64,000 nt of DNA, from the NCBI GenBank assembly GCA_029559035.1, contig JAKQCT010000065.1, positions 121,346 through 185,345 on the forward strand, given 5' to 3'. Origin of the DNA: Acidobacteriota bacterium (GTDB lineage Bacteria > Acidobacteriota > UBA4820). A program made the position numbers and the translations under genes. How positions within the stretch are numbered: the stretch's first letter is position 1; each line of letters starts with the position of its first letter. Positions 33,854 through 44,485 of this stretch are shown here, piece by piece. The notes beneath the pieces were generated by a model. That model saw only the letters and a program-made list of their open reading frames with translations. It was not told where the DNA came from and did not search any database.

Positions 33854-36800
33854 ATGTTCAAGAATTCCTTTCTGGCAAAAAGCGTCGTTTCGACAGTCCT
33901 GATATCATGCCTTTGGGTAAATGTTTGTGCGCTGGAACTTGAGATCAAGGATGTCAGAGTGGACGACTCCGTCGAGCTGATATCATGCGCCTACCAGGGA
34001 GAATTGGACAGGCACATGAAAGGCAATGCGGACGGGGCCTTGTCCCCAGGTGAAAGAGTTCGGTTAGCAATAACGGTAGAGAATCGAACAGGATTCGACA
34101 TAACATACATGCATGCCGTCATCTCTGACGACAGCATTTTTCTTAACACCATAAGCCCGAATTGCTACGCCGGTACAGGTGGCGGCGGGATCGGCGTCAG
34201 GTATGTCGAATTTGGTTCTTGGGGGAACGGTGAAAAAATGTCCAACTTTGATCCTTTCGTCGTCGAAGTCTCCCAAGACATGGCCTGCGGGAAGTTCGTT
34301 GAATTCGGAGTGACTTTCTATTACAGGACATCCGATCCTACCGGAGGCTGTTACAGTTCCCCGGACCTGTGCAGTGAAACGCATTATTTTACCCTTCCCG
34401 TCTTTGCTCTAACTGATCCGCTGGTGTTGCAGGAGGAAAAAGCCCCGGTTCCGTCAAGCGACGATCACACCGTCGTCAATGTCGCGACAAATTCGAGAGA
34501 CATAGGATATGTAATCAGCAGGTCGGGAGCTTGGGAGGTCGAAGGCTGCTATTTTTCAAGGATGGACTACGAGGGCACTGTAATGTGGGGCCCCAAGCGT
34601 ATTCTGGACTACGGAATAAATGGCGACAACAACGCCTTCTTTTACAACGACAAACTGGAAAAATACCAGCTTGTCAGGGTCGGTTACGACGGGTTCACGA
34701 TCGTGTCGATCCCTGATACCGAAAGCGAGGCGGTCACTTCTGAAACCATGAATTACCCGAGCGTGTTCCCGCCATTCTCCGAAGCTGTTATAATCAACTC
34801 CTGTTTTTATGACAACACAACTACAGTAGATCCCATGATAGTGGTGGTTTTTGAAGCAGACAACCTTCATACGTACATTTGCAAATATCCACCAATGGCG
34901 CCTTATTCGCCTTCGCAGGCAACAGACCTGGGCCAGACAAGTTCCTATTCACCTTCTTCTTGCTCCTCGACTGCCTACCTTCCCGAGGACGAGGCTTCGC
35001 TAACGCCGGCGGCCTATTTCGTGGCTACGGACGCACACGACGGGACCAAGAATGTGATCAGGGTCTCGAAGATCCGAGCATTGGACCTCTTTCTGATGGG
35101 AACCTACGAGATTCCCGTATCGGTGGAGTACTCCACACCGTCCGTTGTTATCGACGACATCAACAGAATGGTTGTGGTAGCGTATGACATCCCGGCCTCT
35201 TACAATCCCGGCGGCAGTATACGCTGCACGGTATTCGACGAGGACCTTGTTCCCGTCAATCTTGACAAGGAGATCGAACCTCCCGATCCCGATCCCGATC
35301 CGTCGAATCTTTATTACTCGAAAATCCCCAGGCTTATATTTAACTGCGGGAATTTCTACATGGTTACCCAAGAATCCAGGTTCAGCGCCCTCTCTTCTAG
35401 GGTGATGGCCGGACTCTTCGATCCGTACAGCTTTCCAAACCCAAAACTGCTGACGGCCGGCTACGCTTCGGAGGAATGGCTCATGATGGGCAATCTCAAG
35501 TCGGTCAACGCCGGGGACAGGTGCTACGCTTTCTGGAACGACTCACGTGATACATATCCCGGGATAACAAGCATCCATTACTCCGCGGGGATTTATCAGG
35601 ACATCAGGATGCCTTATAATGCCAATGTCTTCGACGACGAGATAATTTCTCAGGCCTACGAACATACGAACCATCCATCCCTTGCGTGCAATGCGACGAA
35701 GTGTCTCACCGCCTGGGTGCACCAGGATTCAACCGACCCTTGGGGAAGAAACATCTTCAAGAGGGATCTCTCCGCCGACGGAACCATGCTGGACTCAGCG
35801 CCTGTCCAGATATCTTTCGGGAACGGCGCGTCATGGTACTCTCATGTGACCGCCGTGGATCATGGAGGGGTCTTCGAAGTGTTCTGGCGGGAAGGAGATG
35901 TTATCTCCAAATGGACCGAGCCGAATTTCACGGACAACGGGATATACACGCTTTACAACATTGACAGCCTTTTTCTGGACGCGGCGCCTTTCGGCAGTTA
36001 TTCTGACCTGCTTCTTGTCAGGGACATGAGAGGCACAGACACGGGGGTGAACCTTTACGCCGTGAAGTACGACCACGGCATTGGTGTAAGCTACGAGGTG
36101 AACCTAACGAATTATCAGGATACGATGACGAATGTAATTATGGCAAAATGTGTCTCCGTGCCTGGATCCTCGAACGAAATCGCGGTGGCCTGGCTCGAGG
36201 AGGAGACTGGCCAAATGTTCAGGGTGAAGGTCGCAGTTCTAGGATTCGATCTGAATTATGTTATTGACCACGGCGTCTCTTATCCTTACACCGTAATGCA
36301 ATCGCCCACGGCCCAATCTGTGCTGCAGTCTTTTGCAATGGCGGCCAACGAGAGCGGAATAATGTTTCTATTGCCGAACGGGTACATGTATGACTACTAT
36401 CTGGACTATTTGTTTCTGGAAACTGAAACTGGATATGTCAGCAGAGATTCGTTGAAGCAAAGGCATTTTTCATACTGGTACTCACCCTTTATCTTTCCGG
36501 GGATGCGTTGGGATGGCAATCAATTCCTGTATTCCTGGCTCGAGAGGGGATTGGGCACAGAAAGACTCTTTTTCTACGGTAAATTTGATGAGTGCGGTTC
36601 CCCGATCGCCTGGCCGGTAAGGATCGCTTCTCCAAAGAGCTACATGTTCCCCCCTCCGGAGAGCGAGGCAAATTACGAGGTTGAATCTACTGAAAAAGGA
36701 GCCCTTGCCATATATACGAAAGGATCCGGGAGTTCCCAGGCCAACGTTTACCTCGCGGCAATGAGTTGGGAGCCGGATTCCATGTCATGCGCTCTTTACA

Positions 36801-39800
36801 ACGATGCCCCAGTCTTGTCGGCAAACGGGGCATACGCGATAGAATACGGGAGCGGCATCACGCTTAACGGCACGGCGGCAGACGACACGGCTATGGGGGA
36901 TTACATCGCAAGCGCGGGCTGGGACGTCACGGGCGATTCGGTTGTCGACTTCGACGGGTTGCAGCCGATTATCAGTTTCGACCAGTTGAAACAAAAAGGA
37001 TGGGTTTCCCCCAGAAGCTCGGCGGTATCGTTCATTGCGGCGGACCGTCACGGTTTGTCTTCTTCGGCGTCGACCACGCTTACAATCCAAGACACAACTC
37101 CCCCGACGGTTGAAGTCAGCTACCCCGACGGAGGAGAGACGCTCCGAGTGGGTGGCAGCTACACGATAATGTGGACGGGATCCGACAACTACCAGCTGGA
37201 TCATTTCAATGTTTACTATTGCACCGACTGGAACGGAGACCCCGATACTGCCACCTGGATAAAGATCAACTCTTCGAACATACCGGGAACACAGTTCTTC
37301 TACGACTGGACGATCCCGGATGATCTATCTTCCACCTGCAGGGTAAAAGTGGAAGCCTTCGACAAGGGGGTTCCTGAGGTAAAGAACAATTTCGACATCT
37401 CCGGGGAGAATTTCTACATCGTGCAGGCGACGACGTCTTCGATAAAGACTCTTATCCTGAGGAGCACGAACAGGATCAACCAGTTTTACCCGGGACAGGC
37501 GACTCTGGTTGGCGAGAAGTTGGCGCAGCTTATGGTGAACGGGAAAGTGACAGGTTTCATCGTTGAACTTGACAGCATACCGGGCCTTTCGACGCTATAC
37601 GACACCTGGGACGGCGAGCCGACGAGCGTGACCAAAGCCAACGCGGTGGCGGAGGCGATAAGGGCTTATGTCGCGAACCTGGTGCGGACGGACTACACGA
37701 ACGTCGAATACCTTGTGATCGTGGGCGACGACAGGATCGTTCCGTTCTACAGGATAGCGGACGCGACCCCCGGGGCTTACTCCGAGGACGACTACACGGG
37801 AAGCGTGGACTGCGCGACGGCGACGGGCGGGGCGATCTGCCAGGATTACTACCTCACCGACAACATATACGGAGACATCGGATACTGGAACGGAGACTCG
37901 TGGGAGGACTACGAGGTCACGACGGAAGGCTCGAACTTCATGGCTCTTCCGGACCTCGGCATCGGAAGGCTCGTCGAGACACCTGAGCAGATAGCGACTA
38001 CGATCGACGCCTTCATCACGATGGACGGGCAGGTGACGCTGGACAGCCTGACGACGGCGAACGTCTTTGTCGCGGGCTACGATTTCCTCACGGACAGCGC
38101 TACGACGATCAAGGACAAGTACGACACGCCGTACATGGTCGACAACCTTCTCGGCGGGGCGTGGACTCACGACCAGCTGGAGACGGCGCTTTTCGAAGGG
38201 CTTCAGGAGCCGACCCCTCATCCTTACGTCCTGAACAGCCTGAACGGCCACTGCACGCACTACACGATGGAAACTCCGAACGGAGGGCCCCTTCCTACGA
38301 CGGAGATGGAAGCGGACCATCCGGGACAGTCTCTTAACGGAAGGGTCTTCTACAGCGCGGGGTGCCACAGCGGGCTGAACGTTCCGTCGAGCTTCACCAA
38401 CAGCTACGACCTTCCCGAGATGATGATGGAGAAGGGGGCGATCGCGTACGTGGGCAACACTGGATACGGCTGGGGGCTGAAGCACGGGACGGGCTACACC
38501 GAGAAGCTGATGGAGATGGTGACGGACAAGATGCTGGCCCAGCAGATGATTTCCCTGGGCCAGGCATTGTCGCAGGCGAAGAGGGAATATTACATCCAGG
38601 ACAAGAGATATGACGTTTTCGACGAGAAGGTGCTTTTCGAGAGTACTCTCTACGGCCTTCCGATGTACAGGATAGTGATGAGCCAGAGCTCGATCGTCGC
38701 GCCCAGGGATTTCTCGGGGGCGGCCGGCCCGGATCACGAAGAGGTGAACGGGATAACGCTTGACAAGAAGCTTGTGAGGGCGGACGATTCGAACCTTCTT
38801 CCGTCGGGAGTGACGGAGCTGGCGCTCAACTTCGAGTTCGGTCCGGGAACGCATCAGCTCGTCCATACGGCCGACGGGGATTACTACAAGCTTAACGGGA
38901 AAATGAACGGCGAAGCGGGGGATTCCCTCCAGCCTCTCTTCATCTACGAAAGCAGGCTGTCGGGAGTCGTTTCGCACGGAGTGATATTCACCGGCGGTAC
39001 GTTCACGAACTACGCGGATTTCGAACCGGTCATCGCCACGCCTGAGAGCAGCAGCCCGCTCGTGCCTCCGGAACCGATAGCTCCTGTTATGGGAGCATTT
39101 GTCCCGACGGTGAACGTTTCCCATCCGCAGCTTCCATCTTCGCTTGTAAGCACCGATCTGACGAAGCTGACGGTTTACACGGGCTACTTCAAGAAATACC
39201 CGGGAGAAACCACCCTCGGGACGGAGACCCTTTTCGACACTGTCGGGTTCTCCGTGTATTACAGCAATTCATCGGACAAGACGGCGCCGTCCTTCCCGTC
39301 TCCTCCCGCCGAAGGGGGGGATTATCACACTCTGACGGGGACCAATTGCGCTTTCTCCGTGCAGGCGTCGGACGCGGGAACGGGGCTTTACAGGGTTCTG
39401 GTGACCTACTCGGACAATACAGCATCTTGGCAAAGCTTGGACCTCGCCTATAACGGATCATCCTCGAGATGGGAAGGATCGCTGACCCTTTCGAACAGCA
39501 TAACCTACTTCGTCCAGGCGGTTGACAACGCGGGCAACTGCAAGGTACTCAAGAGCAACGAGGGGATGTCGGGCCTCGACCCCGCGACCGGGCTTCCATA
39601 TGTGGTGGCGGCGAGGCTGTTCGAGGTGCAGTTCCTTGATAGCGATTCGGACGGGATGCCCAACGACTGGGAGACGGCCAACGGCACGAACCCCGACGTG
39701 GCGGACGCCAACGCCGACCCGGACGATGACGGTTTGACCAACATCCAGGAGATGGTCAATAACACGAACCCCCAGGACGAAGATACCGATAACGATGGGA

Positions 39801-40657
39801 TGGAGGACGGCTGGGAAGTGGCGAAGGGACTGAACCCGCTTGCCGACGACGCCGCACTCGACCCCGACCATGACAGCCTGACGAACCTTGACGAATACGG
39901 AGCCAACACGAACCCCTATGACGCAGACACGGACGACGACTCGATGCCCGACGGATGGGAGGTGACTTACGGACTTAATCCGCTTGCCCCGGACAGTGCC
40001 CTGGATGGTGACCTCGACGGGTTGAACAACGGAGAGGAATACGCGGCCTCGACGAAGCCCATCGCCTGCGATTCCGACGGTGACGGCGACAACGACGGCT
40101 CCGAAGAAAACAACGGCAGGGACCCGAACCTGGCGGGTGACGGCAAAAGGATAACGATATTCGAAACGCTTGACGGCGAAGATGTGATCATCAACTGGCC
40201 GTCGGGTTCCGGGGACAACGGGGTGATAGACGGTCCGTACTGGATATACAGGTCCACGGTTCCCTACCACGGATCCGCGGACGAACTGGCGACGACCCCT
40301 CTTCCGCTGGAAGACGGGACGACCACATACAGGGATGTCGGCGCCGCAGGTGGCACGGAGACCTACTTCTACACGGTAACCAATTCGAGGTACACCGCTC
40401 CCGCTCCCGCCATCGGCGCGATAGTACCTTCAAGCGGTCCAGCCGGAACGGCGGTAAGCATATACGGGACCAATTTCGTCACGGGGGCGACGGTGAAAGT
40501 AGGAGGGGTGACTGCCGGAAGCGTTGTTGTCCAGAACGCGTCGCTGATAACCTGCGTTGCTCCGGCTAACAGCCTCGGGGCGAAGGATGTCACGGTAACC
40601 AATCCCAACGGCCAGTTCGTTACGAAACCGGGCGGTTTTACCTATACCGCGCCGTGA
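33854..40657 (+). CDS. Giant secreted C25 (gingipain-like) cysteine protease with Ca-binding repeats and IPT domain
   Basis: The start at 33854 has GAAGGAGG five bases upstream and gives signal peptide MFKNSFLAKSVVSTVLISCLWVNVCA; the ORF track start lies in the operator. The 2267-residue protein has a beta-rich N-terminal half of unknown role and a Ig-like module near 1080-1190 (GGETLRVGGSYTIMWTG). The C25 peptidase domain (about 1198-1612) has catalytic His in NGHCTH near 1466 and Cys in SAGCHSG near 1503. Then come a further Ig-like region, five or so Asp-rich thrombospondin-3-like calcium repeats (about 1930-2095, DSDGMPNDWE...TNP), and a C-terminal IPT/TIG domain. I see no por-type sorting tail. 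The 5' half is less GC-rich than the 3' half. Confidence 0.9.
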   Translation: MFKNSFLAKSVVSTVLISCLWVNVCALELEIKDVRVDDSVELISCAYQGELDRHMKGNADGALSPGERVRLAITVENRTGFDITYMHAVISDDSIFLNTISPNCYAGTGGGGIGVRYVEFGSWGNGEKMSNFDPFVVEVSQDMACGKFVEFGVTFYYRTSDPTGGCYSSPDLCSETHYFTLPVFALTDPLVLQEEKAPVPSSDDHTVVNVATNSRDIGYVISRSGAWEVEGCYFSRMDYEGTVMWGPKRILDYGINGDNNAFFYNDKLEKYQLVRVGYDGFTIVSIPDTESEAVTSETMNYPSVFPPFSEAVIINSCFYDNTTTVDPMIVVVFEADNLHTYICKYPPMAPYSPSQATDLGQTSSYSPSSCSSTAYLPEDEASLTPAAYFVATDAHDGTKNVIRVSKIRALDLFLMGTYEIPVSVEYSTPSVVIDDINRMVVVAYDIPASYNPGGSIRCTVFDEDLVPVNLDKEIEPPDPDPDPSNLYYSKIPRLIFNCGNFYMVTQESRFSALSSRVMAGLFDPYSFPNPKLLTAGYASEEWLMMGNLKSVNAGDRCYAFWNDSRDTYPGITSIHYSAGIYQDIRMPYNANVFDDEIISQAYEHTNHPSLACNATKCLTAWVHQDSTDPWGRNIFKRDLSADGTMLDSAPVQISFGNGASWYSHVTAVDHGGVFEVFWREGDVISKWTEPNFTDNGIYTLYNIDSLFLDAAPFGSYSDLLLVRDMRGTDTGVNLYAVKYDHGIGVSYEVNLTNYQDTMTNVIMAKCVSVPGSSNEIAVAWLEEETGQMFRVKVAVLGFDLNYVIDHGVSYPYTVMQSPTAQSVLQSFAMAANESGIMFLLPNGYMYDYYLDYLFLETETGYVSRDSLKQRHFSYWYSPFIFPGMRWDGNQFLYSWLERGLGTERLFFYGKFDECGSPIAWPVRIASPKSYMFPPPESEANYEVESTEKGALAIYTKGSGSSQANVYLAAMSWEPDSMSCALYNDAPVLSANGAYAIEYGSGITLNGTAADDTAMGDYIASAGWDVTGDSVVDFDGLQPIISFDQLKQKGWVSPRSSAVSFIAADRHGLSSSASTTLTIQDTTPPTVEVSYPDGGETLRVGGSYTIMWTGSDNYQLDHFNVYYCTDWNGDPDTATWIKINSSNIPGTQFFYDWTIPDDLSSTCRVKVEAFDKGVPEVKNNFDISGENFYIVQATTSSIKTLILRSTNRINQFYPGQATLVGEKLAQLMVNGKVTGFIVELDSIPGLSTLYDTWDGEPTSVTKANAVAEAIRAYVANLVRTDYTNVEYLVIVGDDRIVPFYRIADATPGAYSEDDYTGSVDCATATGGAICQDYYLTDNIYGDIGYWNGDSWEDYEVTTEGSNFMALPDLGIGRLVETPEQIATTIDAFITMDGQVTLDSLTTANVFVAGYDFLTDSATTIKDKYDTPYMVDNLLGGAWTHDQLETALFEGLQEPTPHPYVLNSLNGHCTHYTMETPNGGPLPTTEMEADHPGQSLNGRVFYSAGCHSGLNVPSSFTNSYDLPEMMMEKGAIAYVGNTGYGWGLKHGTGYTEKLMEMVTDKMLAQQMISLGQALSQAKREYYIQDKRYDVFDEKVLFESTLYGLPMYRIVMSQSSIVAPRDFSGAAGPDHEEVNGITLDKKLVRADDSNLLPSGVTELALNFEFGPGTHQLVHTADGDYYKLNGKMNGEAGDSLQPLFIYESRLSGVVSHGVIFTGGTFTNYADFEPVIATPESSSPLVPPEPIAPVMGAFVPTVNVSHPQLPSSLVSTDLTKLTVYTGYFKKYPGETTLGTETLFDTVGFSVYYSNSSDKTAPSFPSPPAEGGDYHTLTGTNCAFSVQASDAGTGLYRVLVTYSDNTASWQSLDLAYNGSSSRWEGSLTLSNSITYFVQAVDNAGNCKVLKSNEGMSGLDPATGLPYVVAARLFEVQFLDSDSDGMPNDWETANGTNPDVADANADPDDDGLTNIQEMVNNTNPQDEDTDNDGMEDGWEVAKGLNPLADDAALDPDHDSLTNLDEYGANTNPYDADTDDDSMPDGWEVTYGLNPLAPDSALDGDLDGLNNGEEYAASTKPIACDSDGDGDNDGSEENNGRDPNLAGDGKRITIFETLDGEDVIINWPSGSGDNGVIDGPYWIYRSTVPYHGSADELATTPLPLEDGTTTYRDVGAAGGTETYFYTVTNSRYTAPAPAIGAIVPSSGPAGTAVSIYGTNFVTGATVKVGGVTAGSVVVQNASLITCVAPANSLGAKDVTVTNPNGQFVTKPGGFTYTAP

Positions 40658-43600
40658 CGGCTGATGAGATCTTCGAAGAGGAGGGGGCTTTGAAGAGAAA
40701 TGGCAGTTTTTCGAAGGAGCTTGATAATACGATGGCTCTCGAGATCTTCCTCGACGAGATCGAGAAGGTCAGAAGCGATTTTCAAAAGGAAAGAGCGGTC
40801 GATCGAGGGAGCGTAATTCCTGATGATCCTCACGAAACCGCTCTTGGCCTTTTTCTTCTCGCCAAGTTCTCTTTGGATGTCTGAGATGTTGTAAGCTGAA
40901 TTTACCATGTATTGGATATTGCCAAGCTTAAACGCCACTTTGGAAGTTGTCCTGAACTGACGCAAGGCAAGGCATGGCTTGCCAGAAAAAAAATAAATGC
41001 CTCCAAGAGCGTTGTAATATGACATAGCCGCATATGGGTACTTAACCTGATCGACAAAACTTCCTGCGTTGATTAATGCTGATAATGCTGTTTCTGTATG
41101 TCCGAGAGCATTAGCCGATATCGCTATCGTCGTTGAAGCGCCTACCACATTCATTCTTGAACCTATTTTTTTGGCAACGGTCAAAGCTTTCTCGGCATTT
41201 TCAAGAGCCAGTTGGTTGTCCCCAAGCGCCAGAAAGCAATTAGAAAGGCCGAAATAAGCGCGAAGCATCAGCTCGAAAGCGGCTATCTGGGATGAGAATT
41301 CCAGTGCCGTCGAATAATAGCCTTGTGATTTTGGGTAATCTCCTTTGAAATAAAAGATACTGCCGGATAAGATATAAAGCGATGGCAGTTCATCCTCGAG
41401 GGAAAAGTCCAGCGTTGTTTTATATCCTTTTTCAAGAAGGGTGATGGCATCCTCATATTTTCCGAGTCTGATAAGGGAGGACACCTCATATCTAACTGTC
41501 GAAACGGCGATCTTTCCGTTTTTGATCTTTTCCGCAATAGTTATTAAGGAGTCCGCCTCCTCGACCGTCTTTTTATAATCTCCTTTCTGGTCAAGGATCG
41601 TAAGTTGAAGGAACCTGGCGTTTACAGCCGTAGCCTCGCAGGAGCTATCCCGAAGTTTCGCCAGGAGGGACATCGCTTCGTCGTATTCGCCAGTCGAAAC
41701 CAGCGATTTCGAGTAATCTAAAAGATCCATGTCTCCAAGCTTATAACCGGCACTCTTTCCGTTTTTCAGGCAGATTTCGTAAAGCCTTCTGGCTTCGTGA
41801 AAGGCGCTTATGCCGAATGCGTTGCGAGCAGCTTTTAGAGAGTATTCGAAAGCCTTCTCATGATTCTCGGCGCCTGAGAAATGATAGGCAAGGATCTCCC
41901 AGCTATTATCAGAATTGTCCGTCTGCTCTATTTCTCTGGCGATCTCACCGTGCAGGGCTTTCCTGTTGGAAACAAGGATCGAATCATAGGCGACATTCCT
42001 GAGGAGTTTGTTGGAAAAGCGGTATTTCGAACCTTCTTCTCTTTCTATCCCGATATCCTGCATTTGATCGAGGATGAGGCTGATCTCGGAAAGTTCCATC
42101 TTTGGAAAATAAATCTTGGAGAGTGTTTCGGCGTCGAAGCTTTCACCCATGCATGACGCCACCTTGAGAAGGTTCTTCCTTGTGTAATCGAGGTTGTCCA
42201 GGCGCATCATCAGGATCTCTTCGATGGATTTGGAGACCCTGGAAGCGGCGTCGGAATTCCAGACGACGAAACCTTCGCTGTTAGTCGCGATAGCTTTCAT
42301 TTCTTTAAGTCCGGATACGATCTCGTTCAGGTATAGCGGGTTGCCCGAGGAGCGTTCGAGAAGGAATGAAATAAGGCTTTCAGGAACCGCCTTGGCTCTG
42401 AACCTGGCAAGAAGATATTTCTCGATGCCTTCTTTATTTAAGCCTGTCAGTGAAAAAAGCTGCATCTTTCCGAATGGAGGCGTGTCCCTTCTTCCGATAA
42501 GTTGGAACTTCACGGACTTGGAATCGAACCTCTCGAACAGTTTTGAGAAGAGATCTGCCTCTTCCTTCCCAGTCCTATCGAAGTCGTCCAGGATAAGGAG
42601 GTGTTTCCGAGAACAAACCCCGAGCAGCTTCGAAAAAAGTTCTGCAAGCGTTTCAAGTTTCTGTTCCGCGGAAAGGGCGCTGATGACGGGAGTCGGATCC
42701 ATCCTTTCATTGATAAGGATCGAAAAAAGAGGGAGGAGGTCAGCCTGTCCGGGAAATTTATCACGCAGAAGGTCCAGCGCCCCTCTACCTTCTCCTTCCG
42801 AGGATGTGACAGCCCGGAAGACTTTCTCCGCCGAATAGAATGGATGAGGGGGAGAGATGGGGGCTGAGAGAGAAGTGACTTTCCATTTATCTGCGGGAAG
42901 GGACATCGCGGCTTCTTTCGCGAGCGCGCTTTTTCCGATGCCGGGCGGTCCGTTCAAGTATACGGGCTTAGGGGAGCGCTCGATCAGCGAGAGAAGCTTC
43001 TTCAGTTCGGCCTCTCTTCCAACGAAAAGAGCAGAGGGCTTCGAGCCTTCCATCTCGGAACGGCCCGAAAGCCTGAGAGGGGTGCTGACAGAGGTCTCGG
43101 CTTGCTTCCCTTTCAGCCTGAGCTTCCGGTAGGGCCCGTAGGAGAACTTCTTCCTTGTCTTCTCCCGGACATCGTTAGACACGAGGACGCTGCCTTTCGC
43201 GGCCGACATCAGCCTCGCAGAAACGTTTACCGTGTCGCCCATGACCGTGTATTCTCGCCTGTTTTCCGAACCGACCATTCCGGCATAACAAATACCCGAG
43301 GTTATTCCGACGGACTGTCCGCTAAGCCATTTTTCTTTCTTCTCAAATTCTTTCAGCTCGAGGGCGAAGGCGACGGCCCTCTCCTCGTTGTCGGCGTAAC
43401 TTTCAGGCGCTCCGAAGAAGCAGAGGAACTTGCTGCCCTTGTCTCCCATGTCCATCCTGTTGAAAGATCCTCCGAGCCCCCGGAGCAGGCCGGTAACCTT
43501 GAGGAAGTAATGCTGGAGGAGCAGGTGGTTGTTTCCCGCCCCCAGGTCTATCGTGGGAAAGGAAACGAAGCAGGACACGACGGGCCTGTGCTCGGATAGC

Positions 43601-44388
43601 ATCTTCTCGTTTCCCATTCGTATGTGTTCGAAGACGGCGGGAAAGAGGAACGGTTTTACCAGTCCGGGATCCGCGACGGCAAGATCTTCGCCTGAGACCC
43701 GTTCCGTTGGGCAGGCAAGCGCGGTAAGCGAAGCGAATCCTGCTCCAAGGGGGGACAGGTCCGCGATGTCCTTCAGCTCTTCCGCGCAGGCGGGATCTAC
43801 CACGGTCTGCCCCGGGGAGGCGTGATGCTCGGCTTCGGCTGTCTGGTCTATCGGGTCGCCGGAGAAAACATACTCCAGCCTTGCCGATGGATCTCCCAGC
43901 ACCATGAATTGAACCGTGCCCCGGGAAATGCCCGTTTTGAGCTTGAGCGAAAATGTGCCGAAAGGGGTCTTTGCTTCATAGTCGGAAACTGAATCAGCAA
44001 CGGACAAGGCCGAGGAGCATGCCCTCAGGAGCGGCCCCTCTTTGTTTTCGCCGGGCATCCTTTCGAACAGGATCGTCAGGGCGTCGCCGCCGAACTTCAC
44101 CACGTCGCCCCCGAAAACGAATACGCTCTCAAGGGCTTTACGGAAATACGAGGAGATCGTGTCGGTAAGGATCTCGGTCCCTTCGCGCCCGTGCTTCGAG
44201 AGGGTTTCCGAGAGGGGAGTGAACCCGGAGATGTCGAGGAACGCGTAAGCGCCTTCGACTTCGCGCGGTTGAGCGATCAGGCTATCATGAGAGCCTTTTG
44301 CCAGCAGTCTCAAGACATACACGGGAAGATGAGCCTCGTGGCTTCTATCTCGTTTGCCGGCGATTTCGTCCCGAGGGCCCTTGTCCAA
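40642..44388 (-). CDS. Tandem class III adenylyl cyclase with AAA-type ATPase and TPR region (soluble-adenylyl-cyclase-like)
   Basis: The TTG start has GGAG upstream. The 1248-residue protein has two cyclase domains. C1 (45-215) keeps the metal Asp residues D52 (LDISGFT) and D102, and base-binding K98 (VVKFGGDA), but has lost the transition-state Asn/Arg (GDPIDQTAEA). C2 (270-435) lacks metal Asp but keeps N388 and R392 (GDTVNVSARL). This split of residues is that of animal soluble adenylyl cyclase. Next come an ATPase with Walker A GPPGIGKS (480-487) and Walker B HLLILDDFDR, then TPR repeats from about 850. No signal or membrane helix; it should be cytoplasmic. It converges on the protease gene with a 16-base overlap. 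Confidence 0.88.
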   Translation of the reverse strand: MDKGPRDEIAGKRDRSHEAHLPVYVLRLLAKGSHDSLIAQPREVEGAYAFLDISGFTPLSETLSKHGREGTEILTDTISSYFRKALESVFVFGGDVVKFGGDALTILFERMPGENKEGPLLRACSSALSVADSVSDYEAKTPFGTFSLKLKTGISRGTVQFMVLGDPSARLEYVFSGDPIDQTAEAEHHASPGQTVVDPACAEELKDIADLSPLGAGFASLTALACPTERVSGEDLAVADPGLVKPFLFPAVFEHIRMGNEKMLSEHRPVVSCFVSFPTIDLGAGNNHLLLQHYFLKVTGLLRGLGGSFNRMDMGDKGSKFLCFFGAPESYADNEERAVAFALELKEFEKKEKWLSGQSVGITSGICYAGMVGSENRREYTVMGDTVNVSARLMSAAKGSVLVSNDVREKTRKKFSYGPYRKLRLKGKQAETSVSTPLRLSGRSEMEGSKPSALFVGREAELKKLLSLIERSPKPVYLNGPPGIGKSALAKEAAMSLPADKWKVTSLSAPISPPHPFYSAEKVFRAVTSSEGEGRGALDLLRDKFPGQADLLPLFSILINERMDPTPVISALSAEQKLETLAELFSKLLGVCSRKHLLILDDFDRTGKEEADLFSKLFERFDSKSVKFQLIGRRDTPPFGKMQLFSLTGLNKEGIEKYLLARFRAKAVPESLISFLLERSSGNPLYLNEIVSGLKEMKAIATNSEGFVVWNSDAASRVSKSIEEILMMRLDNLDYTRKNLLKVASCMGESFDAETLSKIYFPKMELSEISLILDQMQDIGIEREEGSKYRFSNKLLRNVAYDSILVSNRKALHGEIAREIEQTDNSDNSWEILAYHFSGAENHEKAFEYSLKAARNAFGISAFHEARRLYEICLKNGKSAGYKLGDMDLLDYSKSLVSTGEYDEAMSLLAKLRDSSCEATAVNARFLQLTILDQKGDYKKTVEEADSLITIAEKIKNGKIAVSTVRYEVSSLIRLGKYEDAITLLEKGYKTTLDFSLEDELPSLYILSGSIFYFKGDYPKSQGYYSTALEFSSQIAAFELMLRAYFGLSNCFLALGDNQLALENAEKALTVAKKIGSRMNVVGASTTIAISANALGHTETALSALINAGSFVDQVKYPYAAMSYYNALGGIYFFSGKPCLALRQFRTTSKVAFKLGNIQYMVNSAYNISDIQRELGEKKKAKSGFVRIIRNYAPSIDRSFLLKIASDLLDLVEEDLESHRIIKLLRKTAISLQSPLLFEDLISRHGAV

Positions 44389-44485
44389 AGCTACTCCTCA
44401 AAGGCGATGATAACAGATAAGGGGTCATCTATAAAACAGGGAATATATGCGTTCGCATGAAGGTTGACTTAAAATGGAGGTGCAG

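Noticed and set aside
37595-39124. 509-residue minus-strand ORF
   Set aside because: Antisense of the C25 protease domain; Arg/Val-rich shadow with no domain.
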